From assembly GCA_023375785.1 (NCBI GenBank), contig SZWC01002434.1, forward strand, positions 144,333 to 208,332: DNA of 64,000 bases, given 5' to 3'. Made by a program: the position numbers and the translations under genes. Under the pieces are notes generated by a model, which worked only from the letters and a program-made list of their open reading frames with translations, was not told the origin of the DNA and did no database searches. Of this stretch, positions 1 through 11,125 are shown piece by piece. Each line of letters opens with the position of its first letter. Position 1 is the stretch's first letter. Origin of the DNA: Penium margaritaceum. Its lineage: Eukaryota; Streptophyta; Zygnematophyceae; Desmidiales; Peniaceae.

Positions 1-120
1 GCTACTGCTGATGCGATTGCTTCTTCGGCTACTGAAGCTGCTGCTGCTGCTGCTGCTGCTGCTGAAGTGTTCCGAGCGTCAGGGAAGGATGTTACTGTGA
101 TGAATGAGCCAGGATTTTTT
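1..120 (-). mobile_element. 5' leader of an LTR retrotransposon truncated by the window edge
   Basis: This short stretch lies on the internal side of the primer-binding site at 121-137, so it should be the untranslated leader of a minus-strand element whose gag and pol lie left of the window. It contains nine uninterrupted GCT triplets at 37-63. The leaders of copia elements A (8948-9890) and B (23142-24328) are likewise rich in GCT/AGC-type triplets, which suggests the same broad type of element, although the LTR here looks different from theirs. Nothing coding can be assigned. Confidence 0.5.
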
Positions 121-137
121 GCTCTACTCTGATACCA
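121..137 (-). promoter_or_regulatory. Retrotransposon primer-binding site, initiator Met-tRNA type
   Basis: On the minus strand the site reads TGGTATCAGAGTAGAGC, beginning directly after the LTR's terminal CA. TGGTATCAGAGC is the usual plant initiator-Met-tRNA-complementary primer-binding site of Ty1/copia and many gypsy elements. Its position next to the LTR edge at 138 fixes the element's orientation as minus. Confidence 0.75.
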
Positions 138-808
138 TGTCAGGAAAATACGATCATCATGAGAGGCAGGACATGTAATGACGTAACTCTGAGGTGCAAG
201 AGATGGCACGGGGTGTGGTCCAATGGACGAGCGTAGCAGGATGTTCAGCAGAAGAGAGAAAACTGGACGCAGTGCTGTAGCACGGGCGCTGAAGGTAGTG
301 CGGTACACGAGCACCATGAAGTCAGCACGCGAAGGTGATGATGCCACAGCGCAGAGGCGCAGGCCAGCCAAGTAGGTGAGACGCAGCGCCGAAGCGCGGC
401 CACACCTCCATGCCATGCCGCAGGAACCAAGGGCGGGCAGACTCACAAGAATAACTGAGGCAATAACAAGAACAGAGGCATCAATGAAGATGGAGGGCCA
501 CGGCAATGGGGAGCGGGCCGAACAAGGAGAGAGACGGCAGCGACAAAGCGCGGGCCGAATAATGAACGATGAAACTTGAGGCAGGGCAGAGCCCAGGCCT
601 TGCATGAGAAGCTTGCAGATTATGATGGAGGCAACGATGAAGGCGGAAGCTATGCCATGGTAGCGGGCCATGAGTCACAGTGCAACTGAGGGCAAGGCCG
701 AAGCCAGGGCCGAGTGGTGGCAGGGCAAATGCCCAGGCCGCGGAAAGATGAGGCAAAGCAACTGAGTTTCCAAACAAGTGGTTAGATTTACATAGCATGC
801 ATATGACA
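138..808 (-). repeat. LTR (5' LTR of a minus-strand element)
   Basis: The left edge begins TGTCA directly beside the primer-binding site, and a matching TGACA lies at 804-808, giving a perfect 5-bp terminal inverted repeat around a 671-bp segment. This is the canonical TG...CA form of an LTR. The short open frames inside it on both strands have no recognisable product. The other LTR and the target-site duplication cannot be checked because the element extends out of the window; the right flank reads taagt. Confidence 0.65.
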
Positions 809-1035
809 TAAGTACTAGCCAGGTACTACTCAGTTCGACTAGAGAGTCCTACGGGTGGCGGTACGTCTGGTGTTGCCGTAACCGCCTTGGTGATTCTTCT
901 GCAGCTGGTGAGCAGGAGTACGAGGGTGACCGGCCAAAGGGTGAAGCGCTTGGTGGCCACACGGAGATGATCATTATGGTCCCGCCTTGCTGGAAGGTTG
1001 TCGTTATGGGGTGACCGGAACGCGCGAGATATGGC
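809..1035. other. Unassigned GC-rich spacer before the satellite
   Basis: About 230 bp of moderately GC-rich unique-looking sequence joins the LTR to the satellite. I see no coding motif, LTR end or inverted repeat in it. Confidence 0.4.
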
Positions 1036-3511
1036 GGCGCCCTACTAGCGCCCTAGTTGCGACCTAGTTGCATCCTAGTTGCGCTTCAGTTGGGTATTAC
1101 GTACGCCCTAGTTGTACCCTAGTTACGTCCTAGTTGCGCCTTAATTGCACCCTAGTTGCACCATAGTTGTGCCATATTTGCGCCCTTGTTGCGCCCTAGT
1201 TGCGCCCTAAGTTGCACCTTAGTTACGCCCTAGGTGTGTCCTACTTGCTCCATAGATGCGCCCTAGTTGCGCCCTAGTTACGCCCTAGCTGTACCCTAGT
1301 TGCGTCCTTCTTGCACCCTACTCGCGCCATTGTTGCACCCTGGTTGCGCCTCAGTTGGACACTAGCTATGCCCTAGTTGTGCCCTAGTTGCATCCAAGTT
1401 GTGCCTTACTTACGTCCTGGTTACCTCCTAGTTACGCCCTACTTGCGCCCTAGTTGCACCTCACTTCCACCCTACTTGTACCCTAGTTGCGAGCTAGTTG
1501 CGCCCTTTCTACGTCTGAGTTGGGCACTAGCTACACCATAGTTGCGACCTAGTTGTGTCCTAATTGCGCCCTACTTGCAGCTTAGTTGCGCCCTACCTGC
1601 ATTCAGTTAGGACCTATTTGCGCCCTAGTTTCGCTCTAGCTACGTCCTACTTATGCCCTAGTTGCACCATAGTTGCCCCCTAGTAACGTCCTATTTGTAC
1701 CCTGCTTGCCTCCTACTTTTATACTACTTTAGCCCTAGTTGGAACCTAGTTACGCCCTACTTCCACCTCAGTTGGACAATAACTGCACCCTAGCTAGACA
1801 CACATGCAACCTACTTGCACCATACTTGCGCACTAGTTGCACCCTAGTTGCGCCCTTCTTGCGCCTCATTTGGGCACTAGCTACGCCCTAGTTGCACTTT
1901 AGTTGCGCCCTAGTTCCATCCTAGTTGCACCCTAGTTGCACTCTACTTGCGCCCTAGTTGCGCCCTAGTTGCATCCTTATTGTGCCCTAGTTGCGTCCTA
2001 CTTGTGCCCTACTTGTGCCCTACTTGCATCCTAGTTGCACCCTAGTTGTGCCCTAGCTGTGCCCTAGTTGAGCCCTAGTTGAGTCCTAGTTGTGCCCTAG
2101 TTGCTCCCTAGTTATGCCTTAGTTGCACTCTACTTCAGCCCTTGTTTCTCCCTAGTTACGCCCTAGTTGCGCCCTAGTTTTGCCCTACTTGCGTCCTAGT
2201 TGCACCCTGGTTGCACCTCATTTGGGGACTGGTTACGCCCTAGTTGCGCCCTAGTTGCGCCCTAGTTGCGCATTAGTTGCACCCTAGTTGTTTTTTAATT
2301 GCGTCCAACTTGCGCCCTAGTTGTGTCCTACTTGCACCCTAGTTGCACCCTGGTTGCACCCTACTTCCACAGTAGTTGCACCCTAGTTGCACCCTAGTTG
2401 CGCTTCAGTTGCGTCCTACTTGCGCCCTAGTTGCATCCTAGTAGTGCCTCAGTTGGGCACTAGCTACACCCTTATTGTACCCTACTTGTACCCTACTTAT
2501 ACCCTGCTTGCGCCCTAGTTGCGTCCTACTTGCGCCACAATTGTGTCCTAGTTGCGCCCTATATCCGCCCTAGTTGCACCCTAGTTTCACTCTAGTTGTG
2601 CTCAAGTTACATCCTATTTGTGCCCTATTTCCGTTCTACTTCCATCCTAGCTGCACCCTAGTTGACCCCTACTTGCGCCTAAGTTGGGCAGTAGCTACGC
2701 CCTAGTTGGGGCGTACTTACGCGATACTTGCACCCTAGTTGCGTCCTAGTTGCACCCTACTTGCGCCTCAGTTGGGCACTAATTGCGCCTTAGTTACGCC
2801 CTAGTTGTACCCTAGTTGTACCCTAGTTGCGCCCTTGTTACATCCTACTTGCGTCCTAGTTGCGCCTTAGTTGCTCCCTAGTTCAACCCTAGTTGTACCC
2901 TACTTACACCCTACATGTGCCATAGTTATGCCCTAGTTGTGCCTTAGTTACACCCTAGTTACACCCTAGCTGTGCCCTACTTGCGCCCTAGTTGTGCCCT
3001 ACTTGCATCCTTGTAGCACCCTAGTTGCACCCTAGTTTACCCTAGTTGCATCCTAGTAGCGCCCTAGTTGTCCCCTTGTTAAGCCCAAGTTACGCCCTAG
3101 TTGCGCCCAACTTGCACCCAAGTTGCATCCTTGTTGCGCCCTAGATGCGCCCTACTTCCACCCTAGTTGTGTCCCTTGTGCTTCCTAGTTGCCCACTACA
3201 TGTGCCCTACTTGCGCCCTAGTTGCGCATTAGTTGTGCCTCAGTTGGACACTAGTTGCAACCTAGTTGCGCCCTAGATGCATTCTAGTTGCATCCCAATC
3301 ACGTCTTAGTTGCACCCTAGTTGCGCCCTACTTACACCCTAATTGTGCCCTAGACGTGCCCTAGTTACGCCCTGGATTTGCCCTAGTTATGCCCTGGTTG
3401 TGCCCTAGCTACGCACTACTTGCACCCTACTTTCACCTTGGTTGCGCCCTAGTAGCGTCTCAGTTGGGCACTAGCTACACCCTACTTGCACCCTAGTTGC
3501 ACCATAGTTAC
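1036..3511. repeat. Satellite/minisatellite of a degenerate 11-bp unit
   Basis: About 2.48 kb is built from head-to-tail 11-bp units with consensus GCGCCCTAGTT, roughly 225 copies, most carrying one to three substitutions. The CTAG core and TT are the most constant part; positions 1-3 vary among GCG, GCA, TGT and ACG. A variant block of three units, close to CCTCAGTTGGGCACTAGCT followed by ACGCC, recurs at irregular spacing (near 1081, 1345, 1512, 1760, 1866, 2217, 2448, 2676, 2769, 3235 and 3455). Because CTAG is palindromic and 11 is not a multiple of 3, stops fall in all six frames about every 33 bp, so the array cannot code. Confidence 0.95.
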
Positions 3512-3871
3512 TTGGTTAATGTTCTGTTAGAATTCTCCTTTTATACATTTTTTCTATGTGGCACACATATTGTGGTTGTGATTTGTATTAGGAAAAGTTG
3601 AAGTTGCGAAAGTGAAAATGAACTCCTTTTTCCATATTTCTTCCATACAATTCCTTCATAAAAAATATTGTGGGGTTTTATATAAAATGCATGGTACTGA
3701 GGGGAAATTGTCATGTGGTTTCTACCATGGTTCTACGAATCTTCCATGAGTTTCCACCTTGCTTTTCGGTTATGTCTATGAGATATGTGTCTTTCATGGA
3801 AGTTACCTTTCTTCATGGTATCTGGTGTACACTAGAAAATGAGTGCATATTTTAAGGGTGATTGGTCATAA
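3512..3871. other. AT-rich unassigned spacer
   Basis: About 360 bp of AT-rich sequence follows the satellite. It contains a 61-codon plus-strand open frame (3670-3855) without any recognisable motif, which I treat as chance. No repeat or regulatory structure stands out. Confidence 0.4.
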
Positions 3872-4479
3872 ATGCGTGCAGTTGTGCAAAGCTACTCTTC
3901 CACGGTTGTACGGTACAAGTCCATCGTCTTGAACGCCATTCTACCAGGAACTTTTATGATCACCTTGTACTTTGACGGGGGCTTACCGTTGCACAGGATT
4001 TCAGGCTCACTGGCGATGGTGTCATCGTCAAAACCAACATCAGCACTGTTGTTCAGCTGGTCCCGACCTCCAAAACGCGACACCCTCAACGGTTGGCGTT
4101 ACTCTCTACGGTACGTTGGCACTCCGGTGTTTGGAGAACACCCATTGTCAGTGTTGGCTTCTCGCATGAGACACGGTTTGTTTGTGAGACCCTCATCAAT
4201 CTCCCCAGATGGTATTCACAAGGCAATATGTCCTCTGGCACGGGCTGCTGTGAGCTGCATGTACCCGGCCGTGGCTGTGAAATGGGAGCACATTTTCAAT
4301 AAAATTGGAGAAAGTGATATATCCCAAACACCTCTATTTGTCAAGTTGTGTCTAATGGAATGGTTTTGTTACAACGAGGAGAATAACTGAGAGCACGGTT
4401 TCCCCTTGGCTGACGAGCGTCCCCGGCCAATTTTTTGTAGGAATATTCCCAACCTCGGAAGCAAAGAAATGATCTAAAT

Positions 4480-5680
4480 CCACAATGCTGTCTTTTGCAA
4501 TGTCCACCTTGCATACGACATGGATTTCTGCTGACTACAGCCGTAGACAGGCTATCTTGTATCATGATTGCAGTCAGAGAGGTTTGCAATGTTGAAAGAT
4601 CTGTAGTTGTTTTTGATGGGTTTTCCTTCAAATGTCCTTTATTCAGCTTGCAAACCAAGCTTTTTCACCATTTTGTTTCTAATGGAAACTGTTAGAAACT
4701 CCTCCACACAATACTGTCGGTACCGTTCTGGGACTTTTACAACTTGTTGTACTCGTAGCTATATCATCAGTTGTTCGTCCTTGTACCCCTCCTCAAACTT
4801 TGCCATCCCAAGAACCCTTGTGTACATCTTGATTTTGTGGAGACCATGGTCCTTCATCCGATAGGTTCCCTTGACTACCATTCTGTTGCCTGGCTTGAAA
4901 TTTACTTGGTCATTGAAACTGCATTACAGAGGTGAAATTTGAGGTAATTTGTTGAGTAAAACTCATTCAAAATCCTTAAGAAGAGATGCAAACTCCTCCA
5001 GAACAGCTGTGAACTTGTTAGGTGTCGAGGCCATTGAGTTATGTATTGTCACGTCAGCCACTCTGATCTTTTCTGCTTTCATTGTTTCCACGTAGAAAAG
5101 CCATGTTTGTGCTCAGAGTCACACATATTGTTTGGCCACATCCAGCGATATCGGCTATGTACAAGGTTTTGTGACTGGTACAACTTCCTCAGATGCTTCC
5201 TCTTATACAACTTCCTATTATGGCCACTGTGTCGTGGGTCGTTCAATGAGAAACAAGTGTCATTTCTTGTCATTGATGCTGACGTAGATTCCGCTCCTTC
5301 CCTCGGCTAAGTGCAGATTGTGTCGATCAAGGAAACCTTGTCTGAGGATAGTTTTGTGGTCACTCATTGGACAAGTCCTCCATTCCGTTATGTTGTGCAT
5401 ATATTTGATTTGCAGTCGGAGTGGTTTGCAAAGTCAACAGATCTGCACATGCCTTTGACTTGTTTCCTTCAAACACTCTTGATTCGGTATGCAAACATTG
5501 CATCCAAACCATGTCGTTGCTTACAAAACCTTGAGAACTCATCCATCGAGTAGTGCCGGTACCATTATGTGACTTTTACAGTCACTCGGTTGTTCTCGTA
5601 GTAGTGTTTTTGGGTTGCCATCCTCGTATCCCTCATAAAAAATTCTGATCTCAAGAACCCTTGTCTGCGGCATTGTGAGC
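4480..5680 (-). repeat. Diverged direct duplication inside the decayed element
   Basis: The segments at about 4480-4860 and 5340-5680 share order and wording. Each has a stretch around gtttgca followed by aagatctg-like or cagatctg, then TCCTTCAAA, then a run around tcggtaccgtt/gccggtaccatt followed by GACTTTTACA, and finally a block ending CAAGAACCCTTGT. They lie in the same orientation and are well diverged. The copies are separated by about 480 bp, so this is an old segmental duplication within the element rather than a tandem array. Confidence 0.55.
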
Positions 5681-5820
5681 CGTTGAGATGGGTGATTGGT
5701 CGGCGTAGTTTTTTGTGACCAGACAAGAGGTTTGGTGTCTACTCCTTCCCTTTACCGTTTCCAAACTCTTCACTTTTGTCTATGATTTCTCCCCTTTTTT
5801 GCCTGTTTTGGCCGTTTTTG

Positions 5821-5862
5821 GCAATCGTGCAAGATGTCCCCCGGCTTCGTGCAAGTCCAACA
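5821..5862 (-). pseudogene. Zinc-knuckle (CCHC) relic with the histidine lost
   Basis: Minus-strand codons read C-W-T-C-T-K-P-G-D-I-L-H-D-C. This has the exact CX2CX4(H)X4C spacing of a retroelement nucleocapsid knuckle, but Asp sits where the metal-binding His belongs (GAC for CAC, one base change). The knuckle would not bind zinc normally, consistent with a dead element. Confidence 0.55.
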
Positions 5863-6419
5863 CAACCATTGATCACGTTGATTGCCGGCATCTATCTTCA
5901 TCAAAGACGCGGTTTCTACTGACTGCGACTTTCCTCTGCCATGTTATAGTGTATGGCTTTGGAGTCACAAGCGGTAGGGTTCCTGCACCCAAACGTTGTA
6001 GTTGGTGCTGTCGATGCGATCAATTGTTACAACCATTCACAGAAAGCCATCCTGACTAGCATCATGGTGATTGCTTACCAGATTTCATGCTTTAGTTTGT
6101 TCTTGTAGTAGAAATAGAGTTTGCCGGGGATGAGGTCAATGTCATTAATGATAATGTTATGTGTGCTCTGCCACACTTGACTGCTGACACGATTGTTGAA
6201 GCTTCAGCTACACATCAGACATCTTGTTTATTTTTCCAACGCATGTGATTATGGCAAACACAAAATTCTTTCCAGGTTTTGAGTGGATTGAGTGAGTTGT
6301 ACCACGTTCTATTTTTTTACTCAAGAGGTAGAATGCCTGAAGTTGAAAATGTGAGAACAGTCCTGTGAACCGTTGATGGAGCTCCATCGGTCTCCTACTG
6401 CCGTTGGATGCTCTTTAGA

Positions 6420-6914
6420 TTAAACCACCAACTTAAAGCTGCACCATGCAAAGCGAGGCCGCTGATCGAGCTCCATCAATTTTCTTTTTGTTGCTGTTGA
6501 TCCAAGCAGTGGAAAGTAGACCTGCCAATTTGTCAGCCACATCCGATCTATCAGTCTTTTGGAGTTTGTAGGATCAAACGACTTAAGAAGTACTGGTAAA
6601 ATGTGGAGCTCAATCAAGAGTTGAACATTTCTTTTGATGATTATTATTTCCTGTGCACGTGCTCTTTGAAGATCCTCCGTCGCCGCGTTGAGTTGTTGGG
6701 CAAGATGGAAATTGAGGCTCTTGAGTCCTGATAGTTTCTTGTATAGGTCATTATTGATGCAAGCCTGTTGGCCGGAGTCTCCCATCATACCAGGTTTCAT
6801 TCCAAAGAGCAACGGCAAAGGCAAAGGGTTTGTTGAGCTCGAGGGATCACTCACCGGATTGGCCACCAGGGTTGTCGGTGCTGCGCCATTCACCGCAAAC
6901 ATTGTTCTTGCCAC
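6420..6914 (-). pseudogene. Gag-like frame of 164 codons
   Basis: This is the longest frame of the decayed element. The predicted protein has a Pro/Ser/Asn-rich, low-complexity start (residues about 10-40). A helix-prone middle segment (about 55-110) with regularly spaced Leu, Gln and Glu could form a coiled coil. A basic C-terminal part follows. It begins about 210 bp inside a primer-binding-site-like sequence and precedes the zinc-knuckle relic in the reading direction, which is the place and shape expected for gag. No named domain is recognisable. It could instead be a chance frame in decayed DNA. Confidence 0.35.
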
Positions 6915-7125
6915 TTGGTTTGCCTAGATAGCATGGTTGATCATATGTTATTGATCGACCATCAACGGACTCTTCACTGGTCATTGCTGCTCGTCTTTAT
7001 GTGCACTTTCTCCATTCACTGTTGTCATCGTGTGGTATTTAAACTTCTTGATGATGGAGATATGCTGAAGACTCATGTGATGTTGTCTTTGTGTACCCTA
7101 ATGTGTTGGCTTCCCCTCCAATGTT

Positions 7126-7142
7126 GCTGCACTCTAATACCA
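7126..7142 (-). promoter_or_regulatory. Probable primer-binding site of the decayed element
   Basis: The minus strand reads TGGTATTAGAGTGCAGC, one substitution from the plant consensus TGGTATCAGAG over the first 11 bases. It sits upstream of the gag-like frame in the minus direction. The adjoining base pair on the LTR side is not a clean CA, so the LTR edge is degraded or the match is fortuitous. Confidence 0.45.
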
Positions 7143-8316
7143 AGTTTTTACGTCGACCAATACGTGGATGGTTCACAGGGATGAGGTACAGAGTAAAAGA
7201 CGATTTGAGTAAGTGGGAAGATTGAATAACTTCTATTTAGGATTGGTTTACTTTGATGTAATGTGTTGGATGTATCGAGTACATATAAAAGATAGCAATC
7301 AACAAAACGAGGTGTATCTTGGATCTTGGGTGCTCGAGTCAAATGACACGTGTGATGCCCCGTCGTGAGTGGTTTCTTTGAGGAAGTCCTCTGAGAAGAC
7401 AAGGGGTTTTGAGAAAATCATAGCGCGGTTATCAAAGCTTCGGTACTCCTTGTGAAACTCCTGTCGATAGTTGTGGAAAGTGGAATAACTTCACAGAACA
7501 TGAAGAGTCGGAGCAGGTGGCCAAAAAACCCTCGGCCGATTGGTATGAAAATTGATGTGGGATGGGCTATAAATGTAGTGAAATAAATGCCAACTTGCGG
7601 GAGTTAGGGACTAGTTTACGTCTGCATGCAAAATTCATGCTGAGCAAAACATAGGTGGTTCCAAGGTGGAAGTTGCGGAGGAAATGAAAATTTGAAGAGG
7701 AGTAACTCTTGGATGATTTGTAATGAGTAGAACAAGAGTCAGAATTATCAAGCACTTACATACATTAGCAAAGATAAGGAGAATGAATGCTTAAGATTGA
7801 AGTTTAGGAATAGTTAAATGTTTAGGTGTGAGGGAAAAAGCAAGGAGAGTAAGGTTGCTAGCATGAAAGGCATGCCATGGATAAGAGAAATATGAGTGCT
7901 TCAGTGAAGGCATACTTTTGAGCAACAATAGTGCAATGTGAGAACGCAAGGTTTTGTGGTTGACAAGGTCATCCATGCAAGATGGCCTCGTGTGGGGCCT
8001 CGACGCCACCCGTGGGATTGAGCCCAACCTCCTAAGTTCCTAATCTGGTGGCAGATACTCATGCTGTTGACTAAAATTTCAGGCAGCACGGGCCCGAGGG
8101 ATGAGGAACCCACAACAACCTAAAAAAAGCTCACCAATATGCTAGAAGAATGTGCCACATTGTCCTCGAGTGTATATAACCTGCATGTAACACTTGCGTC
8201 CATGTCCAAGGTAGAATGCTCAATGTGTCGGCCATCATGTACTAGGTCTGACACCAATATAAACTACGTAACTTTATCTTTCCACTCTCTCAACCATCAA
8301 ATCCAAATATTCTCCA
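7143..8316 (-). other. Probable remains of an LTR upstream of the primer-binding site; otherwise unassigned
   Basis: This 1.17 kb lies where the 5' LTR of the minus-strand element should be, between its primer-binding site and copia element A. I could not find the partner copy near the other end, so the LTR assignment is positional only. Short open frames here have no recognisable content. Confidence 0.25.
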
Positions 8317-8929
8317 TTGTGATGTAACTGTCCCCATTTTTCTGTACAACTTCCTGTAACCACTCAGTCATGTCCATACTCATGCACATCCCTCATGCAG
8401 ACCCAGCTGGCGATAAAGCACCAACGAGTGATGACCCTATCCAGTTGCAGCTATTAGACACATGATGGGGTGCTTTGTTCTTTTTCTACAGTTGCTAGAG
8501 TTTTCTTGGTTGACTGAAACTTGAGCCTGATTTGCATTTTTTACATTCTGTGTCCACCAATCGATGCCGGACATGTGTGTGTGACCATTCATGGCTTCTG
8601 GCTCAAGATTTTTCATCCCTAGGTTTTGACGGTATTGCATTGTGATGCATGTGTCTAGAGTTGTGACCAAAACAATGGTTGCGGGCTGATTTTAGGACAA
8701 GCTGACAATGTCTTCTGCATCACCCGTCGTGTGTCGCGACATGTACTTATGCCATGTGTGTGATTAGTATCATTTCTCCATGCATTACAAATATATTGGA
8801 ACTTATGATACTTTTTCTGTCTCCCTAACCTAATCGTCCTTGTTTCCTGCACCTGCTTTCTTGCTAGTGCGGTAGCTGACTTGAAAAGGTCCTGAATTCA
8901 ATGCCAAGAAGCATCCTAGTAGTTTTTCA
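8317..8929 (+). repeat. 5' LTR of copia element A
   Basis: This 613-bp segment aligns along its length with 15131-15748. Shared landmarks in order are TTGTGATGTAAC at the start, a block around ccaccgat/ccaccaat, the stretch ctaggttt plus acggtattg, GGATTTTAGGA-type sequence, and CTTTCTTGCTA before the end. It ends TTTTTCA directly before the primer-binding site. It also resembles, in reverse orientation, the LTRs of element B. The two copies differ at many positions, so the insertion is old. Confidence 0.75.
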
Positions 8930-8947
8930 TGCTATCATAACAGCAAG
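8930..8947 (+). promoter_or_regulatory. Primer-binding site of copia element A (degenerate)
   Basis: TGCTATCATAACAGC follows the LTR end immediately. It is a mutated form of the TGGTATCAGAGC-type site and corresponds to TGGTAACAGAACAG at the same place in element B. Its position defines the plus orientation of A. Confidence 0.6.
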
Positions 8948-9890
8948 ACCTTTCTTGCTGAGCTACACCATACAGACGCAGCATCGGCAACAGTAGTGAG
9001 ATTCACCACAGCAGCCTTACCTTGAACACATTACAAGAAACATCGACAGTAAAGGTGACCCAACGTCACCAGTAGAGAGAGCGGCAACACCAATAGTGAC
9101 AGTGTGAGTTACTGCCACTACCATAGTAGCAACAACAGTAGCACAAATGAGCTACAACAACCACATCTAGTGGCAACCATAGCACCAGGTAGCAAAAACA
9201 GCTTGTCTGGCTACCACCCATGATAAGAAAAAGGAGAAGCAACTTACAGTAGTAGCTTGCGGTGGAGGTTGCGAGGAATGGCAGCATGCAGTGGCAGTGG
9301 CAGGCAACAGCGAGAACAAGCAGTGGCAGCAATAGCTACTAACAACAAGAGCAGTGCACTTGCAACAATAGTGGCGGCAACAGTGTAGCAGCATCATTAT
9401 AACTACTGGAGTAATAGTAGCAGCATCAACATCAAGCATACGGTAGCATTAATAGAGGTTATCACCGCAAAACAGCGGTGGTAGTGGTTACAGTAACCAT
9501 AGTCTCGTGGCAGTAGCAGTTGTGGCTGCTCTCTTGTATGGCGCTGCTGCTGTGCAACATGTGTTGCTGACTAGTGCTACGTAGTAGTACAACTGTGTAG
9601 CTGCATAGCAACTAGCCAAGTGTGTGCAGTCCCTCCACAACCACGAGCGAAAGGTGACATGGTCATCCCCCTTCCACAGGTACACGAAGTCCGCATGAGA
9701 AAAAAAAAACCATTTTGGCTGATGTAAAATATGCTGAGGGTTTTTACGCCGACGTAAAAGGTTTTGACCATCATCCATAGTGTTGAAACTCGTATTATTT
9801 TGGTCAAAACCTCAACTTTTCTAGCATTTCAACTCTTCAAAATACACTGACGGTTCTTCATTCCAAAAAATTTGAATTTTAGATCCATAT
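8948..9890 (+). mobile_element. Untranslated leader of copia element A
   Basis: The leader is dominated by CAGCAG/AGCAAC/GTAGCA-like triplet runs that give long but meaningless minus-strand frames rich in Cys, Leu and Tyr. The corresponding leader of B shows the same triplet bias on the opposite strand. It also holds paired stretches around AAGGTTTTGACC and TTTTGGTCAAAACCTC near 9755-9815, giving a possible stem. Confidence 0.5.
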
Positions 9891-10860
9891 GAAGAGACCA
9901 CATGGTCTCAGTTGGACTGCCTATTGGGCTCGTCAAGACCCCACTTGGATGACTGACAAGCCGTATCATGCGTAGGATGCGATTAGGCGCAAACAGTAGG
10001 AGGAGTTTGCCAATCTCCGGGAAGTCTAGACGTTGTTGTAGAGCCTGTTAGGATTGTACCAGAACCCACCTGGTGTAACCTGATGTACACCGTAGGGACA
10101 GTTGACTACATCCACTTGCTCCACTAGGTAGTAGACAATATCTGAGGCAATGGATTCAGAGGAGGTAGATATGGGGATATACGAGGTTGGAAAGCAGCTG
10201 GATCGCCTCCACCTTGGCCCATAGTGCACACCCTCGGGTGCATCAGTGGCACTAGCACGTCAGAACCCCTTCAGATAGGTGACTGGCCTTCCCTTTAGCG
10301 GGTGTCCATTCCGCGGGTCTCATCCTAGTGCCTCACGTCATCCTCCTCATGGAGCGAGGACCGAAGGACTTCGAGACTTCCCCACCCTATTACAATAGTG
10401 GTACTGAGTTTGACTACTGGGAGGAATTTTTTTAGGTGTGGGCTGATGAAGAGGGAGTATTACCATACAACATGAGCGAGTACCAGAACGTTGATGCCTG
10501 CTTGACTTAGACAATCTCAAGAGCCATGGACAATGTGCTCTACACCATTCCCAAGGAAAACGTTGTGGAATTCTATTCACCTATCCTAGAGGAGTTGTTT
10601 TGAAGTCCCTTCAGCTACTTCGTGGGCCATGTAGTATTATCTCGGGAGGACGAGGGCCATGGAGGCTGCTCAGGTACATCAGGCAAGCCCCTTGGTTGTG
10701 GTAACGACCGAATCCCCAAAGAATCCTCTTGCTCTTAGCTCCTTCTTTGCTTCTTCTTCCTTTCCTTCTTCTCCACCCGCATCAGCTCAAGATTTAGCCA
10801 CTGCCAAAGAGGGAACGGAGGGGAAAAAGAAATGTGACAAGAGGCATAACTGGTAGTAGC
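9891..10860 (+). pseudogene. gag of copia element A (broken)
   Basis: The gag frame is interrupted by several stops. A diagnostic block at about 10348-10460 reads ERGPKDFET...FDYWEEFF...VWADEEGV and matches ERRAKDFET...FVYWKTLFQVWDNCEGV in element B, with a stop where B has Gln. This shows that A and B are one family. Downstream (10659-10856) is a Ser/Pro/Ala-rich tail ending in a basic KKKCDKRH cluster, comparable to the KKKEKKRHGKRK tail of B. No functional protein can be made. Confidence 0.7.
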
Positions 10861-11125
10861 AACAACAGCCGGCGAGTAGTGGCAGTGGAGGCTCTATCTA
10901 CTCTAGAATTATGGCGACACTCATTGAGACAAGGTGTGGCAGAAACACCAAGACTGGAGCCGGATCACACCTAGCCTCTAAGTTGTGTACGTCCAATGGA
11001 CATCTCGGGGCACCACCCAGGCGGGTCGCGTAGCATTCGTGACAACAACTGAGCCTTCTACCACTCGTTGCTGTGCCAAATGCATGGGTCCATAGAACCG
11101 CATCATCATAGACCTTTGTGAACTG

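Larger units (their letters stand above)
3872..6413 (-). pseudogene. Degenerate coding remnant of a minus-strand LTR element
   Basis: Translating the minus strand gives protein-like stretches broken by many stops and frameshifts. The clearest landmark is a CCHC zinc-knuckle relic at 5821-5862, downstream of the gag-like frame at 6420-6914 in the minus direction, as expected in a retroelement. Two stretches (about 5340-5680 and 4480-4860) encode similar peptides and arose by duplication. The leftmost part (3892-4089 minus) keeps 65 open codons without a recognised domain. I did not find reverse transcriptase or integrase signatures, so the superfamily is undetermined. This is inference from a motif plus a nearby primer-binding-site-like sequence. 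Confidence 0.4.

Noticed and set aside
3872-4390. 172-codon plus-strand frame
   Set aside because: The minus strand of the same stretch lies in a decayed retroelement. The plus-strand translation has no recognisable motif.
9066-9439. 88- and 90-codon minus-strand frames with many Cys and Tyr
   Set aside because: Products of CAGCAG/AGCAAC triplet bias in the leader of element A, read on the opposite strand.
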